64,000 bases of DNA. Origin: Diphasiastrum complanatum (Eukaryota > Streptophyta > Lycopodiopsida > Lycopodiales > Lycopodiaceae). Positions 1 to 10,580 of the stretch are shown in pieces; positions within the stretch are counted from its first letter, which is position 1, and each line of letters begins with the position of its first letter. Both the position numbers and the translations under genes were made by a program. The DNA is taken from positions 6,728,873 to 6,792,872 of the forward strand of contig CM055107.1 of NCBI GenBank assembly GCA_029204225.1. The letters are read 5' to 3'. The notes beneath the pieces are model-generated. The model was not told the origin of the DNA and searched no databases. It was given only the letters and a program-made list of their open reading frames with translations.

Positions 1-723
1 GACTGTCCACTACATGTACTTGTGATCTCCTAAGGTGTGTAGATGAACCAAGATCAAGACTAGATTGAGATTCAAGATCAATCTTGTATCCTATGGCAAA
101 AACACACTACTACATGCATTCAATCACTTCCAACTCTCACTCACACGTGTGGGAAGTATTCAAAAAATAATCTAAGTAAAAACAAGCTGCTCTCCTCGGG
201 TAGAGAGAGAAAATGCATCAAGAGCTCTCGGGTAGAGAGAGAGAAAGCTAGAAATCCAATAACTCACAAAATCCATGATCATAATCACCAAATCAATTGA
301 TTTCAAAATGAGGAGTACAATGATACTAGTAGGTCCACGAGCTACCACTATGCTTAACTATGATTGGACCACATTTTGTCACCTCTTGATCCTATTGGAT
401 CATTGATCTATGCACCTCTTAATTCTATTGGACTATATTCAAGCACACCTCAACTTCCTATTGGACCTCACAAGGTTCCACCTCTATATCCTATTGGACC
501 TCTTGGAATTCATCAAACAAAAACTTTACACTTGTCTACACTCTAATTAGCAAGTGTTTAGTCTCTTACTCTATTTTGGCTCAATAGTGGCATTACAAGT
601 GGAAATGCATAATTTGCCATCTATGCCAAATTTATTCCTATCAACATCCTACACCTAGATGCTTGATGTAAAAAACATAAGACCCCTATATCTAACATAG
701 ATAATCTTTTTCAATTCTTCACA
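1..723 (-). repeat. LTR of the Copia A family, inverted copy
   Basis: This block is the reverse complement of 5560-6278. Read on the minus strand it starts TGTGAAGAATTG at 723. It carries the same landmarks as the right copy: the repeated CTATTGGA(T/C) motifs, a CACACGTGTG palindrome at 142-151 and CT/GA-rich tracts near 200-245. Differences are few single bases and small indels, so the two copies are young or gene-converted. The window edge cuts the outer end, so the terminal CA cannot be placed. Confidence 0.88.
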
Positions 724-1553
724 ATTATCAGTCTCAAGGGGATGGACTCTTCAACAAAAATTTGGTGGTAGGAATAGATTTGGGTGGACGATTTGGTAAT
801 GGTGAGGAAACATGATGAAGGCTTGGTGGCAGGGTGAAGGAACTGATAGTTCTACAGTTGCAGCCTTGGACCCTTGCAATGTCGAGCTTTGACCACCACT
901 TGCTAGGTGAGGAGCTCACTTTATTTGCAGGTTCAGACATTGATTGGGTCTGACCTGGTACTGTACGGAATCAGGTGCTCAGACACGTGTGAGGAACATC
1001 CAATTTCAGTTTGGAAGTTCTCTCTCATGTTTGATCCATTTATCTTGCTTGATAGCTTGTTTTGAAGCTATTTTTGTCTAGTTTCTTTTGCAATCAGTTT
1101 CATTCCATTTGGTTGAGCCAATCAAAAGTTATAAGTTTTTGAAGAGGGTTAGGTAGGGCACCTAGACCTGGGTGGACACATTTGGTTTGGTCAAGAGATT
1201 GCTTGGTTGATCCAAAATCATAGTTGTATGCTTGCCAATCTCATCTATATGTGATCTAGGCACTGTTTTGAGATCTTAGCCAATTTGTCTCATGCAATAT
1301 CATTGTATTTGAGTCAAATTTGGTTTCTTAGTGTATTTCACACGTGCTAAGAGTGTTGGATCCTAACTTTGCCTATACTCCATCATTTGATGTGAAATAG
1401 ATCTTGTTTTAGAGAGATTTGTGTAGCTAGTGAGAATCAATTCACAAATTGTTGTAAGATCTTTCATAGGAGGAGATAGTACTCAATTATTGGATCCTAT
1501 TGAAAGTGTGTAACAACATTTATTGTTCATCATTTGAGTTTTCTTCACTTCAA
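724..1553. other. Untranslated leader / spacer of Copia A
   Basis: About 830 bases lie between the inverted LTR and the gag start. I see no long ORF with family similarity and no primer-binding site. The segment 1140-1500 has the T-rich, low-complexity look of a retrotransposon leader. A further ACACGTGT palindrome lies at 983-990. If Copia A once had a direct 5' LTR here, it has been lost or replaced. Confidence 0.5.
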
Positions 1554-4500
1554 ATGTCTTCAATGGGTTCATCCTTGTTGGAACCAAGTGAAAGATTGAC
1601 CACTTCAAATTATTCAATTTGGAAAATGAGGATGGAGTCCATCTTGATCCTTCAAGACGTGATGGACATAGTTCTTGGCCTTGAAGAAGAACCACAAGTT
1701 CTTCAAGAGGTCCAAAATACAAAAAGAGAGCTAGGATGGCTCTCCACTACATTAAGATGAATGTCTCTAATGAGATATTGAGGGAGATAGGTACTTGTAC
1801 AACAGCCAAAAAAGCTTGGGATTGTCTCAAGACTATCTATGAGGCTAAGAATACCTCTAGGCTTCTCACTCTTAGGAATCAAATCTTTCAAAGTAGCCAA
1901 AAGAGTGATGAGAGTGCATCTAGTTATGTTTTGAGAGTAAAAGATAATCATAGAGAGCTTGCTTGTATTGGTGATTCCATCAATCAAAATGAGCTAGTTC
2001 AAGTCATTCTCAATGGCTTGAGAAGCGAATTTGATAATCTTGTCCAATCCTATGCCATTAAGGAGGAGCTACCAAGTTTGGAGGCTCTCCAAAGTGTGCT
2101 AATTTCAGAAGAATCAAGACAAGAGTATAAGCTCTTGAGGATGGACAAGCTTTCTCTCACTCATAATGATGGCAAAGCTCTCTTTGCCAAGGATAAGCAC
2201 AAAGAGAGGAGCAAGAACCAACATCAACAATCCTCAAGTAAGGACAAAGTCAAATCCAAAGACAAAGATGAGGAGGAAGATGATTCCTCTAATGCTTCAT
2301 CATCCAAGCTCAAGAAGAAGAAGAAGATTAAGTGCTTTTATTGTGGCAAGAAAGGTCATTATGCCACCAATTGCTTCAAAAAGAAGAATCAACTCAAGCA
2401 AGCCAATATTACCAATGAGAAGGAAGACACTATTGCAAGTGATGGAGAGGGATCTCTTATGGTCTCTAGTTTTTCATCTACTCCTTTCAAGAAGGACGGC
2501 CTATGGTATATTGATAGTGGAGTCTCTTCACATATGTGTAGCTCCAAGGACTCTTTCTCTTCTATTGCACCTTATGATGGAGTGAAGAAATCAATATACA
2601 CTGCAAATGATTTTAAATGTCCTATTGAAGGCATAGGGAACATTCCCTTGAAGCTTGCATCCTCTAAAGTTCTTTCTCTCTCTAGAGTTCTTTATGTACC
2701 TAAGCTTACCAAGAATCTTATTAGTGTTGGCCAATTGCTTGATAATGGCCTTGATGTAAAATTCAATGTTGATACTTGCACTATCAAGAAGAATGATGAG
2801 ATACTTGCATTAGGATCTAGATTTGGTGGCATCTATAAACTAGATCCAAATGAGTATGTGAATGCTTGTAATGTTGCTCTTGTGAAAAAGCTCTCTATGG
2901 AGGAATTATGGCATAGGAGGTTGGGACATCCCAACTACAAATCCATGCTCTCTATGATCAAAGAATCCAAAGCTATTGGCTTGCCAAAGTCATTCTCCAA
3001 GAAGATCAAGCCTTCCGAGGCTTGTGCTATTGCTAAATCTCACAAAAAGCCATTTACAAGATCTTCTATCAAAAGCGAGCATCCTTTGGAGTTAATCCAC
3101 TCGGATGTGCATTTCTCATCAACTACAAGCAAGGGAGGAGCCACTTGTTTTGTTACTTTCATTGATGATTACACAAGATTCACTTGGATATATCTTCTTG
3201 CTTCAAAATCTATGGTGTTTGATCATTTCCTTATTTTCAAAGCTTATGTAGAGAAGCAATTCTCATTCAAGATTAAAGCTCTTAGAAGTGATGGAGGTGG
3301 TGGATATATCTCCAATAAATTTCAAGATTTTTGTGATCTTGAAGGCATTAAAAGAGAGTTTTCTTGTGCCTACTCTCCATCTCAAAATGGAGTGGCCGAG
3401 AGAAAGAATAGATCTCTATGTGAATGAGCAAAATCTATGAGAATTGAGGCATCTTTGCCCAAAGATTTTTGGGGAGAAGCCATTAATTGTGCAAATTATC
3501 TTTGCAATAGGCTCCCACATATAGCTCTTGGAGGAAAGTCACCATATGAAATCTTATTTTTGAAGAAGCCTAAGGTTGATCACCTTAGAGTTTTTGGATG
3601 CTTATGCTTTGTCCATATTCCCTTGGAAACAAGGAAGAAGGAAGATCCTAGTGCATGCAAAGGGATCATGGTTGGATACTCATCCACCAAGAAGGCCTAT
3701 AGAGTCTTTATACTCTCTACTTCTCAAGTTATTGAAAGTAGAGATGTTGTCTTTCATGAAGATTAACACTCATCATTTGAAGAGGCCGAGATCAAGAAAT
3801 CTATGGATGCATCATCAATAATTGATTTTGAAGACAATCATGATGTGATGGGGTCGAGATTTGAAGAAGACTCTCCTTGGATTTTTTCACAAAGAAGATC
3901 CATGAGAGATAGATCCGAGACTAAGAGGCTCTCATATGTTGACAAAGGCAAACAAGTGGATCTTGATTCCACTAATTATGTTTTTTATGTCTCTCATGAA
4001 GAGCCAAAGAATATACAAGAGGCACTCAATACCAAGGAGTGGTATGATGCCATGAAGCAAGAGTATGATGCATTGATCACCAACAATACTTGGGAGCTTG
4101 TGGATCCTCCTTCCAACAAGCATGTGATTGGTTGCAAGTGGGTATTTCGGATCAAGTTCAATCATGATGGCACCATCAACAAGCATAAAGCAAGATTATG
4201 TGCCAAATGATTTGCTCAAATCCATGGTCTTGATTATGAGGAGACCTTTGCACCCGTTGCAAAGATGGTGACAATAAGAATTCTTATTTCTCTTGCTTGT
4301 TTTTTCAAGTGGAAGGTGTTCCAATTAGATGTATCCAATGCTTTTCTAAATGGTTATCTTGAGGAGGAGATCTATATGGAACAACCTCAAGGATTCATCA
4401 AGGATGAGTCCAAAGTGTGCTTGCTCTTCAAAAGTCTTTATGGACTCAAGCAAGTACCAAGATCATGGTATTCAAGACTTAACTCTTTCCTTATCTCACT

Positions 4501-5541
4501 AGGATTTACTCTTAGTGACTATGATCCTTCCATGTATCTAAAGTTTGTTGATAGCAATATTGTCATTCTTCTAATTTATGTTGATGACATTATTCTTTGT
4601 GGAAGTTGTATCAAGCTAGTTGATAAAACCAAGCTAGCACTTGGATGTGAGTTTAAAATGCAAGATCTAGGAGAGATACATTACATCCTAGGCCTAGAAA
4701 TTGATTTTTATAAAAATCATGTCTTTATATGCCAATCTAGATATGCTCACTCTATGTTGAAAAAATTCTATATGGAAAATTCTAAGAGCATAGATACTCC
4801 AATGGAGCAAATTGTAAAAGATCCTAATAAAGGTGATGAAAGATCCTTTGAGGACATCACACTTTTTAGGAGTCTTGTAGGCTCCTTCATGTGGCTTACC
4901 ATTACTAGGCCCGATCTTAGTTTTTGTGTGCACAAATTGAGTCAATTTATGCAAGAACCTAAGATCCATCATTGGAAGATGGCCAAGAGGATTTTAAGAT
5001 ATGTATCTTCATCTTGTGATTATGGTCTACTCTATAAAAGTGAAGATCTATCCATTATTGGCTACTCGGATTCGGACTTTGCAAGTGACAAAATGGATCG
5101 AAAGTCTATTAGTGCATACACTATCTTTCTTGGAGACAATCTAATATCTTGGCTTTCCAAAAAGCAAGATACTATATCTCTCTCTTCATGTGAGGCCGAG
5201 TACAAAGCACTCACTACAACTACCAAAGAAGTGCTTTGGATCAAGAGGTTATTAATGGAACTAAAGTGCATCAAGGAGGATGATCTACCAATGATCAAGT
5301 GTGATAACATCTCGGCCCAAGCTCTTGCCAATAATCCCATATTTCATGTAAGAAGCAAGCACATAGAGTGGCACACCATTTTGTGAGAGAAAAGCTTATT
5401 GGGAGAGAAATCTATTTGGAGCATGGCAACTCGTCCTCTTGTATTGCCGATCTACTCACCAAGCCTTTGAGCAAAAGTGCTTTCATCAAACATAGATCTA
5501 ATCTTGGAGTTATATCAAGATCAATGCTCAAATCTTCATAG
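1554..5541 (+). pseudogene. Copia A gag-pol polyprotein, lightly disabled
   Basis: Gag starts at ATG 1554. The frame shifts near 1710-1735 and then runs in one frame from 1736 to about 5380, broken only by TGA 3425-3427, TAA 3764-3766 and TGA 4208-4210. A last frameshift lies in the RNase H tail near 5375-5385, and coding resumes to TAG 5539-5541. Domains in order: gag; CCHC zinc knuckle (about 2330-2375, CFYCGKKGHYATNC); aspartic protease with IDSG (about 2508); integrase with an H-H finger (about 2908-2990) in which the first Cys of the distal CxxC is Ser; the core with D, D and E motifs; RT with the YVDD catalytic box (about 4580); and RNase H. All stops and shifts are point-scale, so inactivation is recent. 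The protein would have acted in the cytoplasmic virus-like particle and the integration complex. Confidence 0.9.
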
Positions 5542-5551
5542 ATAATCTTTT

Positions 5552-5559
5552 AGGAGGAG
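5552..5559 (+). other. Polypurine tract of Copia A
   Basis: The purine run AGGAGGAG lies directly before the TG that opens the 3' LTR at 5560. This is the expected plus-strand DNA priming site for an LTR retrotransposon. Its presence shows that the right-hand LTR is in the correct orientation for the coding region and that the left one is the odd copy. Confidence 0.75.
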
Positions 5560-6278
5560 TGTAAAGAATTGAAAAAGATTATCTATGTTAGATATAGGGG
5601 TCTTATGTTTTTTACATCAAGCATCTAGGTGTAGGATGTTGATAGGAATAAATTTGGCATAGATGGCAAATTATGCATTTCCACTTGTAATGCCACTATT
5701 GAGCCAAAATAGAGTAAGAGGCTAAACACTTGCTAATTAGAGTGTAGACAAGTGTAAAGTTTTTGTTTGATGAATTCCAAGAGGTCCAATAGGATATAGA
5801 GGTGGAATCTTGTGAGGTCCAATAGGAAGTTGAGGTGTGCTTGAATATAGTCCAATAGAATTAAGAGGTGCATAGATCAATGATCCAATAGGATCAAGAG
5901 GTGACAAAATGTGGTCCAATCATAGTTAAGCATAGTGGTAGCTCGTGGACCTACTAGTATCATTGTACTCCTCATTTTGAAATCAATTGATTTGGTGATT
6001 TCATGGATTTTGTGAGTTATTGGATTTCTAGCTTTCTCTCTCTCTACCCGAGAGCTCTTGATGTATTTTCTCTCTCTACCCAAGGAGAGCAGCTTGTTTT
6101 TACTTAGATTATTTTTTGAATACTTCCCACACGTGTGAGTGAGAGTTGGAAGTGATTGAATGCATGTAGTAGTGTGTTTTTGCCATAGGATACAAGATTG
6201 ATCTTGAATCTCAATCTAGTCTTGATCTTGGTGCATCTACACACCTTAGGAGATCACAAGTACATGTAGTGGACAGTC
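5560..6278 (+). repeat. 3' LTR of Copia A
   Basis: It starts TGTAAAGAATTG right after the polypurine tract and matches 1-723 in reverse complement. The match runs to at least 6278, where the left copy is cut by the window edge. The true 3' end may lie a few bases further, since candidate CA ends occur at about 6280-6298. It contains CACACGTGTG at 6128-6137, and another copy spans 6279-6288. Confidence 0.85.
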
Positions 6279-6318
6279 CACACGTGTGAAAATCAACAAT
6301 AATCGAAGTTTGTGTAAC

Positions 6319-6693
6319 CTACAGATCAAAGGTTTTTCTCGAGACTGGAACTTCAACTGCGAGAAGAACTACAGAAATGCCTAGAAGCAAATGGAGGATA
6401 CAGACCTCCCAAAAGTTAGAATTTGTCAAGAAACCAAAGATGAAACCGTCAATGGCAGATATAAGTGACAAAACAAAGAGACACATGGAAAGCATTCGAG
6501 CATGCAAATTATGAAGCTGTTGGGAGCTCTCCAATTTTGAGAATGTCAACCACCTATAGCAATAAGACATTCTGATCCAATTGCGGCAATTTGTAAAAAC
6601 AATTTTTGTGATAAAGATTGGCGACAATAAGCACTTGGTTTTATGTAGCAAACGAGGATCTACGCTTTTCCAAGTGACGATCGAAGACGCCAA
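6319..6693 (-). CDS. Small hydrophobic ORF, unknown
   Basis: An open frame of about 124 codons on the minus strand has no ATG at its 5' limit; the first codon in this interval is TTG, so it is either an internal exon or a remnant. The C-terminal half holds two strongly hydrophobic stretches (roughly residues 68-90 and 95-115) separated by a short polar loop, which suggests two membrane spans. The N-terminal half is basic and Ser/Cys-rich. It lies between Copia A and Gypsy A with no visible promoter. I do not recognise a family. It could be a decayed exon of a host membrane protein or a chance ORF. Confidence 0.25.
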   Translation of the reverse strand: MASSIVTWKSVDPRLLHKTKCLLSPIFITKIVFTNCRNWIRMSYCYRWLTFSKLESSQQLHNLHARMLSMCLFVLSLISAIDGFIFGFLTNSNFWEVCILHLLLGISVVLLAVEVPVSRKTFDL

Positions 6694-6699
6694 TGCAGA

Positions 6700-7266
6700 A
6701 GCGGAATGACATCGTCCAATATGAGTTGCAGTGGGTCCTGCAACACATTAAGGGTGGGATGATGTTGGCTGATTCTGACGAATCCCCAAGAAACTCGGAC
6801 AGAGCAACTCAAGAGCACCTCTCACTTTAGACCGAGGAGGTCTCTGAGAAGACGAGACGAACAAAGACTGAGAGCCGAGTATGAGAGCCGAGAAATACTA
6901 GTAGTAATGACAAGCAAGAACTATGTAAGCCTCATGGTGAATCTCGAAAGATGGAATGACCATGTAGGAACTAGTATTTCTAGGAAAATGTGATAAATGC
7001 AAGTAGACCCCTCTTAAAGAAAGTACAGTGAGCCACCTTTTGATGGTGACCTCTAGTGGAGAGCATTATTCCTTGTAATTTGTGAAATGTGAAAATTCCA
7101 CTAGGATGCCACCTAAGGAGCTCTCTTTCTTATTTAAGAGACTCCCTCTTTGTGAAGAGGAGCTTTTTGTGTATTGTATCAACTCCATGCTGAAATGAGA
7201 AGAGCCTCCATGAGTTAGACGCACCCATTGAGCTCCTTGATCATGATGGTTTTCTTGAGTGATATC
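6700..7266. other. Intergenic, no gene seen
   Basis: Unassigned DNA lies between the hydrophobic ORF and Gypsy A. The minus-strand ORF at 7066-7287 has no recognisable motif. I see no RNA gene or regulatory motif here. Confidence 0.4.
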
Positions 7267-7351
7267 CCTATAATCATGCCCTTCCATTCATATTGTGTGT
7301 GGTTGTGCCCCTATGATCATGCCCTTCCATTCATATTGTGTGTGGTTGTGG
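7267..7351. repeat. Two-copy 45-bp tandem duplication
   Basis: A segment of about 40 bases beginning CTATRATCATGCCC and ending GTGTGTGGTTGTG occurs at about 7267-7307 and again at 7312-7351, with one mismatch. It abuts the outer end of the Gypsy A 3' LTR at 7354. Confidence 0.8.
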
Positions 7352-7353
7352 AT

Positions 7354-8397
7354 TGTCGTGCTATACCAACAGGGTTAATATAGATTTTGTAGTGAAAAGT
7401 ATCGTTCCCACAGAGGACAACGTTAGAAAGTTATGTTTTTGGTGTAATTATGGCAGGTGGTTTCGAATGTTATTCTGGTTGTCGACAGACATTAAAAAGT
7501 AACCAATATTACTTATATTTGGAATGGGTAATGTTAATGAATTCAGAACAACAATCTGGCCTCTATCGAATTGAAGGAAGCGCGTTCTACAAATGAAATG
7601 TTATCAGAGTAGTACAACAGACTACACTCTAGCTGACTAAGGTGTCAACAGAGAATCGGGAATTGTTCGATGTATTCACGACTGCGCAGACAATTAATTA
7701 AGCGAGTTCGCAAACTATTCGTTCCTAGCCTAATAGTCCTCAACAACTAAAGCCCAACTTAATGGTTAAAGAGTACGAATGGTTTTAGAGCACGTTAAAA
7801 ACTTATGTTAATGCCAATCAGGAAAATAGATCAGAGACTCAATTCTTCAGACAAGTACTGTCATCTCATTTGTATACATACAACTTAATTCAATGATCAT
7901 GCTAGACTGCACAAAGATAGACATTACTCGAGTGTCGAAAAGAAAGTATTCGCGACAGATAAATAAGAAGTTTTTAAGACAGTTCTTTAGAGCATGCTTT
8001 ACGGAAACACAACAAACGACTGTAATGCACTAGAGCATCTGTCTGATCAGAGAGTAATTCATGAAATAGATTGTTAGCAGACTCAAGATCACTCACACTC
8101 AGCACTGCGGAGAACAGAGATAAGAGAGAATAACTCACAGAACTCTATTCACTTCTTCAATCTCTTACATAAGCATAAGATGATCGAGACTGAAGTGTGA
8201 GATCAATATATGTTCTACGGGACGAACAAACACACCTCTTAAACATTAGGTGCGTCGCTCTCGCGAAAGGGTCTAGTTAAGAATTAAACTGAAAATACGT
8301 TCAACTATACCATAAGAGGTATACTTAACTATGAGTTAAAGTTACTCTAGTAATGTTTCTGGAGCGCGACATTGTGTTGATTTGCAACTGTCAGTTG
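7354..8397 (-). repeat. 3' LTR of Gypsy A
   Basis: The outer 120 bp (7354-7474) match 15789-15908 closely, which defines the LTR end (TGTCGTGC on the plus strand, i.e. ...GCACGACA on the coding strand). The inner limit near 8375-8397 is inferred from the ORF3 stop at 8398-8400 and a candidate TG at about 8374. The interval has no convincing ORF. No second full-length copy exists for checking because the 5' LTR is truncated. Confidence 0.7.
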
Positions 8398-9666
8398 CTA
8401 TTTTAAAGAATAATTATTATTATCATACTTGGCCTCAATCACCTTATTGATCTGTTTTAAAGAATCAGCTTCCTTTATTAAGGTTTGAAGTTGTGTGTCG
8501 AGAGAACGATTTCGTTCAATCAGCTTCGTGTTGTCTGATTTGAGCGAATCAATCTTCCCGAAAGACGCCTTGAGATCCTCTTGGCATCTCCTTTCTGAGT
8601 TGACAAATTCCATCGTAAGTTGTTGGTGGTACTTGTCCAACTCATACACTTCATCCACTAGGTTTTTGGCTTGTTCGGACATAGTGCGAAGCCACTGGGG
8701 CTGGTCGTCTGGCTGTTCTTCATCTGCCACAAGTGCCCCAGTGTCGCCTTCAGCAATTATTTGTCTTTTGTCTAATGTATCAGACTGAGTTGCGTCATCG
8801 TCAGAGGAGGAGGCACTCGGCTGCTTCTGAGATGTGGAAGCAGATGTGGGCTGTGAAGAATCAGCAGCAGCAGCAGCAGCAGCAGTAGCTCCATCAGTGT
8901 CCGTCACCACAGCTGGAACTGATTCCGACTGGGATGGTGCAGCGTCAATGTCCATAGCAGTGGTAGCTGCTACTTCGACGGCTGGTGCAATTTCAGTAAC
9001 GAGGCCGAAAAGATCAATTGGCTTGGGGACCAACATCCTTCCCGTCAGCAATGTTTTCTCTTGCACGTTCAAAATGTCAAAGTGGGCGCATAGCCGAGAT
9101 ACATGTGCTCCAACTCCAGCAAATTTTTGGTGCTTGATCCAGCGCAAAAATGTTTTATATGTAATAGTGCCGAAACAAATCGGATTACCCGCAAGTGCGT
9201 CTAAGATGTAACCAAAATTTTGCACTGAAATCGTCACATCCACATCCGTCAAAAAGAGTGCTTGGTTCGCATATTTACAAAACATCTTAAATGTGGTATC
9301 ACGAATCATAAAGATCTTGTACCCCTTCGTGGGTACGAAGCAATTGTTAAGGAAGTGGGCAGCTTCATCCACCGAATCCTTATTTGTTGAGATCATCTTC
9401 CCATCCATCGGTAATCTAAGGGTTGTGCAGAACAAGTCTTCAAAGATAGTGAAGAATTTGCCTTGCACATGGACTTTGAAATCCACCTCCGAAATGGAAT
9501 GAATGGAGTTGACAAACTCCGTACTGACTTTGGAGAGGATGATGGAGGGGTCCACTTTTAAATTACCCAATCTGCATCGATCCAAAAAGGATTGGATGGA
9601 TGCCAGGCGGATTCTTGTGCGTGCTTTCCAGATGATGTTAGAGCTTGAATTCGATTCGGAAGCCAT
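8398..9666 (-). CDS. ORF3-A, intact extra ORF of Gypsy A (422 aa)
   Basis: An uninterrupted frame runs from ATG 9666 to TAG 8398-8400. Residues about 1-215 form a globular domain shared with ORF3-C and ORF3-D in this window. The shared landmarks are a TKGYK motif near residue 118, then an IS-x2-NFGYIL type motif, then a TITYKTF motif followed by an H-x-SRLCAHF segment. Residues about 220-310 are low complexity: Ala/Ser/Thr-rich with a seven-Ala run encoded by a (CAG)n tract at 8862-8885, then acidic. Residues about 325-422 have heptad spacing and look like a coiled coil. Compared with ORF3-C and ORF3-D it lacks the C-terminal domain. It occupies the position where Athila/Tat elements carry env-like or other accessory ORFs, but I see no signal peptide or transmembrane segment. 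Function unknown. An intact frame beside a wrecked pol is notable. Confidence 0.8.
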   Translation of the reverse strand: MASESNSSSNIIWKARTRIRLASIQSFLDRCRLGNLKVDPSIILSKVSTEFVNSIHSISEVDFKVHVQGKFFTIFEDLFCTTLRLPMDGKMISTNKDSVDEAAHFLNNCFVPTKGYKIFMIRDTTFKMFCKYANQALFLTDVDVTISVQNFGYILDALAGNPICFGTITYKTFLRWIKHQKFAGVGAHVSRLCAHFDILNVQEKTLLTGRMLVPKPIDLFGLVTEIAPAVEVAATTAMDIDAAPSQSESVPAVVTDTDGATAAAAAAADSSQPTSASTSQKQPSASSSDDDATQSDTLDKRQIIAEGDTGALVADEEQPDDQPQWLRTMSEQAKNLVDEVYELDKYHQQLTMEFVNSERRCQEDLKASFGKIDSLKSDNTKLIERNRSLDTQLQTLIKEADSLKQINKVIEAKYDNNNYSLK

Positions 9667-10081
9667 TGTTCAAATTTTTCACGAAAGCTCGTAGATTGTA
9701 ATAGGTCACAAATGAATGCTTTGATCACAAAGAAAATGTGCGCAGGAAAGCATAAAATCGCAGGCAGAAAGTGTAAGGAAGAAAAATGGAAAATAACTCT
9801 GGTATGCAATAGTAGTGTGGAAGCGATGATGACGTGGCATGGTGACTTGACATCTGTCACTTCCATTTATGGAGTACGTGCATGGGTCAGTGTTTGAAAC
9901 TATGATTTGACAGATCGATCTTTAATGACGAAAGACCGTTTTTGAAAAGAAAACAAATAAATTAAGAAGAAACAATATCTGTTTTGATATGTGAGCATAC
10001 ACACGTGTGAATAATGATGATCATGTGGCCATCATCTTTAATAGAGGGATGTAAAAAGTAGGTAGATAGATTTTTGAAAGA
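9667..10081 (-). other. Spacer between ORF3-A and the TTCNNGAA array
   Basis: About 400 bases directly upstream of the ORF3-A ATG. A CACACGTGTG palindrome lies at 10000-10009. I see no coding signal. This is the expected place for a 5' UTR, a subgenomic promoter or a splice acceptor serving ORF3, but no element can be assigned with confidence. Confidence 0.4.
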
Positions 10082-10470
10082 TTCTCGAAAAGGTAGGTTG
10101 AGAGATTCTCGAAGGATACTAGAAAGTTTCTAGAATGTTTCGCGAAACATTCTTGAGAGATTCTAGAAAATGATATAGAACTTCACGAAAAATTCTCGAA
10201 AATGTTAACCGTCATCCTAGAAAATTTCTCGAAAAACTGGAGAAAAAAAATGCTAGAAAAATTCTCGAAAGCAAAAAAAAAATGACAAGTTCCAGTTCAC
10301 AGTTGAGTGTCGCGAAAGTTTCTCGAAAAGTTCTCGAAAATACTTTGAAAAATAACTTAAAAGATTTGAGAGAAGACAATAAAAATTCTCGAAAAATTCA
10401 CGAAACAGTTTGAACAAATGTTGAACAGTGGTAGAAAAGTTCACAAAAATTTCTAGAAAATTTTCTAGAA
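10082..10470 (-). promoter_or_regulatory. Array of 15 TTCNNGAA palindromes (heat-shock-element-like)
   Basis: Exact TTCNNGAA octamers start at 10082, 10106, 10128, 10139, 10161, 10182, 10193, 10226, 10262, 10320, 10331, 10386, 10397, 10451 and 10463. Variants are TTCTCGAA, TTCTAGAA, TTCACGAA and TTCGCGAA, usually followed by AA. Random expectation in 390 bp is about 0.1. TTCNNGAA is the tail-to-tail half of the heat shock element (nGAAnnTTCnnGAAn), and some copies are spaced about 11 bp apart. The array lies after the pol stop (10581-10583) and about 420-800 bp upstream of ORF3-A, so it could drive ORF3. HSF binding is inference; a decayed simple repeat is the alternative. Confidence 0.6.
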
Positions 10471-10580
10471 AAGAAAAAAAAGTCGCGAACATTATCAGAA
10501 AAGATAGAGAAAAATTTGCGATTGATTCCAGAAAAATACTAGAAAATAATAAGAATAAAAATAAATAAATAAAATTCTAG

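Larger units (their letters stand above)
1..6278 (+). mobile_element. Copia A retrotransposon flanked by inverted LTR copies
   Basis: A Ty1/Copia-type gag-protease-integrase-RT-RNase H coding region (1554-5541, plus strand) is followed by a polypurine tract and a plus-strand LTR from 5560. The flank on the other side (1-723) is the same LTR in reverse orientation, almost identical base for base, instead of the direct copy a normal element has. No TGGTATCAGAGC-type primer site is visible between 724 and 1553. The element may continue beyond the left window edge. It could be a chimera of two elements, the product of an inversion between LTRs, or an assembly artefact. Confidence 0.8.

Noticed and set aside
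364-546. 60-codon ORF also present on the minus strand at 5737-5919
   Set aside because: It lies inside the LTR inverted copies; the duplication of the ORF follows from the LTR repeat, and its Pro/Ile-Gly-rich periodicity follows from short LTR-internal repeats.
8495-9211. Plus-strand ORFs opposite ORF3-A
   Set aside because: They are shadows of the minus-strand ORF3 coding region, including the reverse of its Ala run.
8398-9666. Envelope-like protein call for ORF3-A
   Set aside because: No signal peptide or transmembrane helix is visible; position alone is not enough.
10253-10492. Phe/Glu-rich 79-codon minus-strand ORF
   Set aside because: It is a translation of the TTCNNGAA array and has no protein-like composition otherwise.
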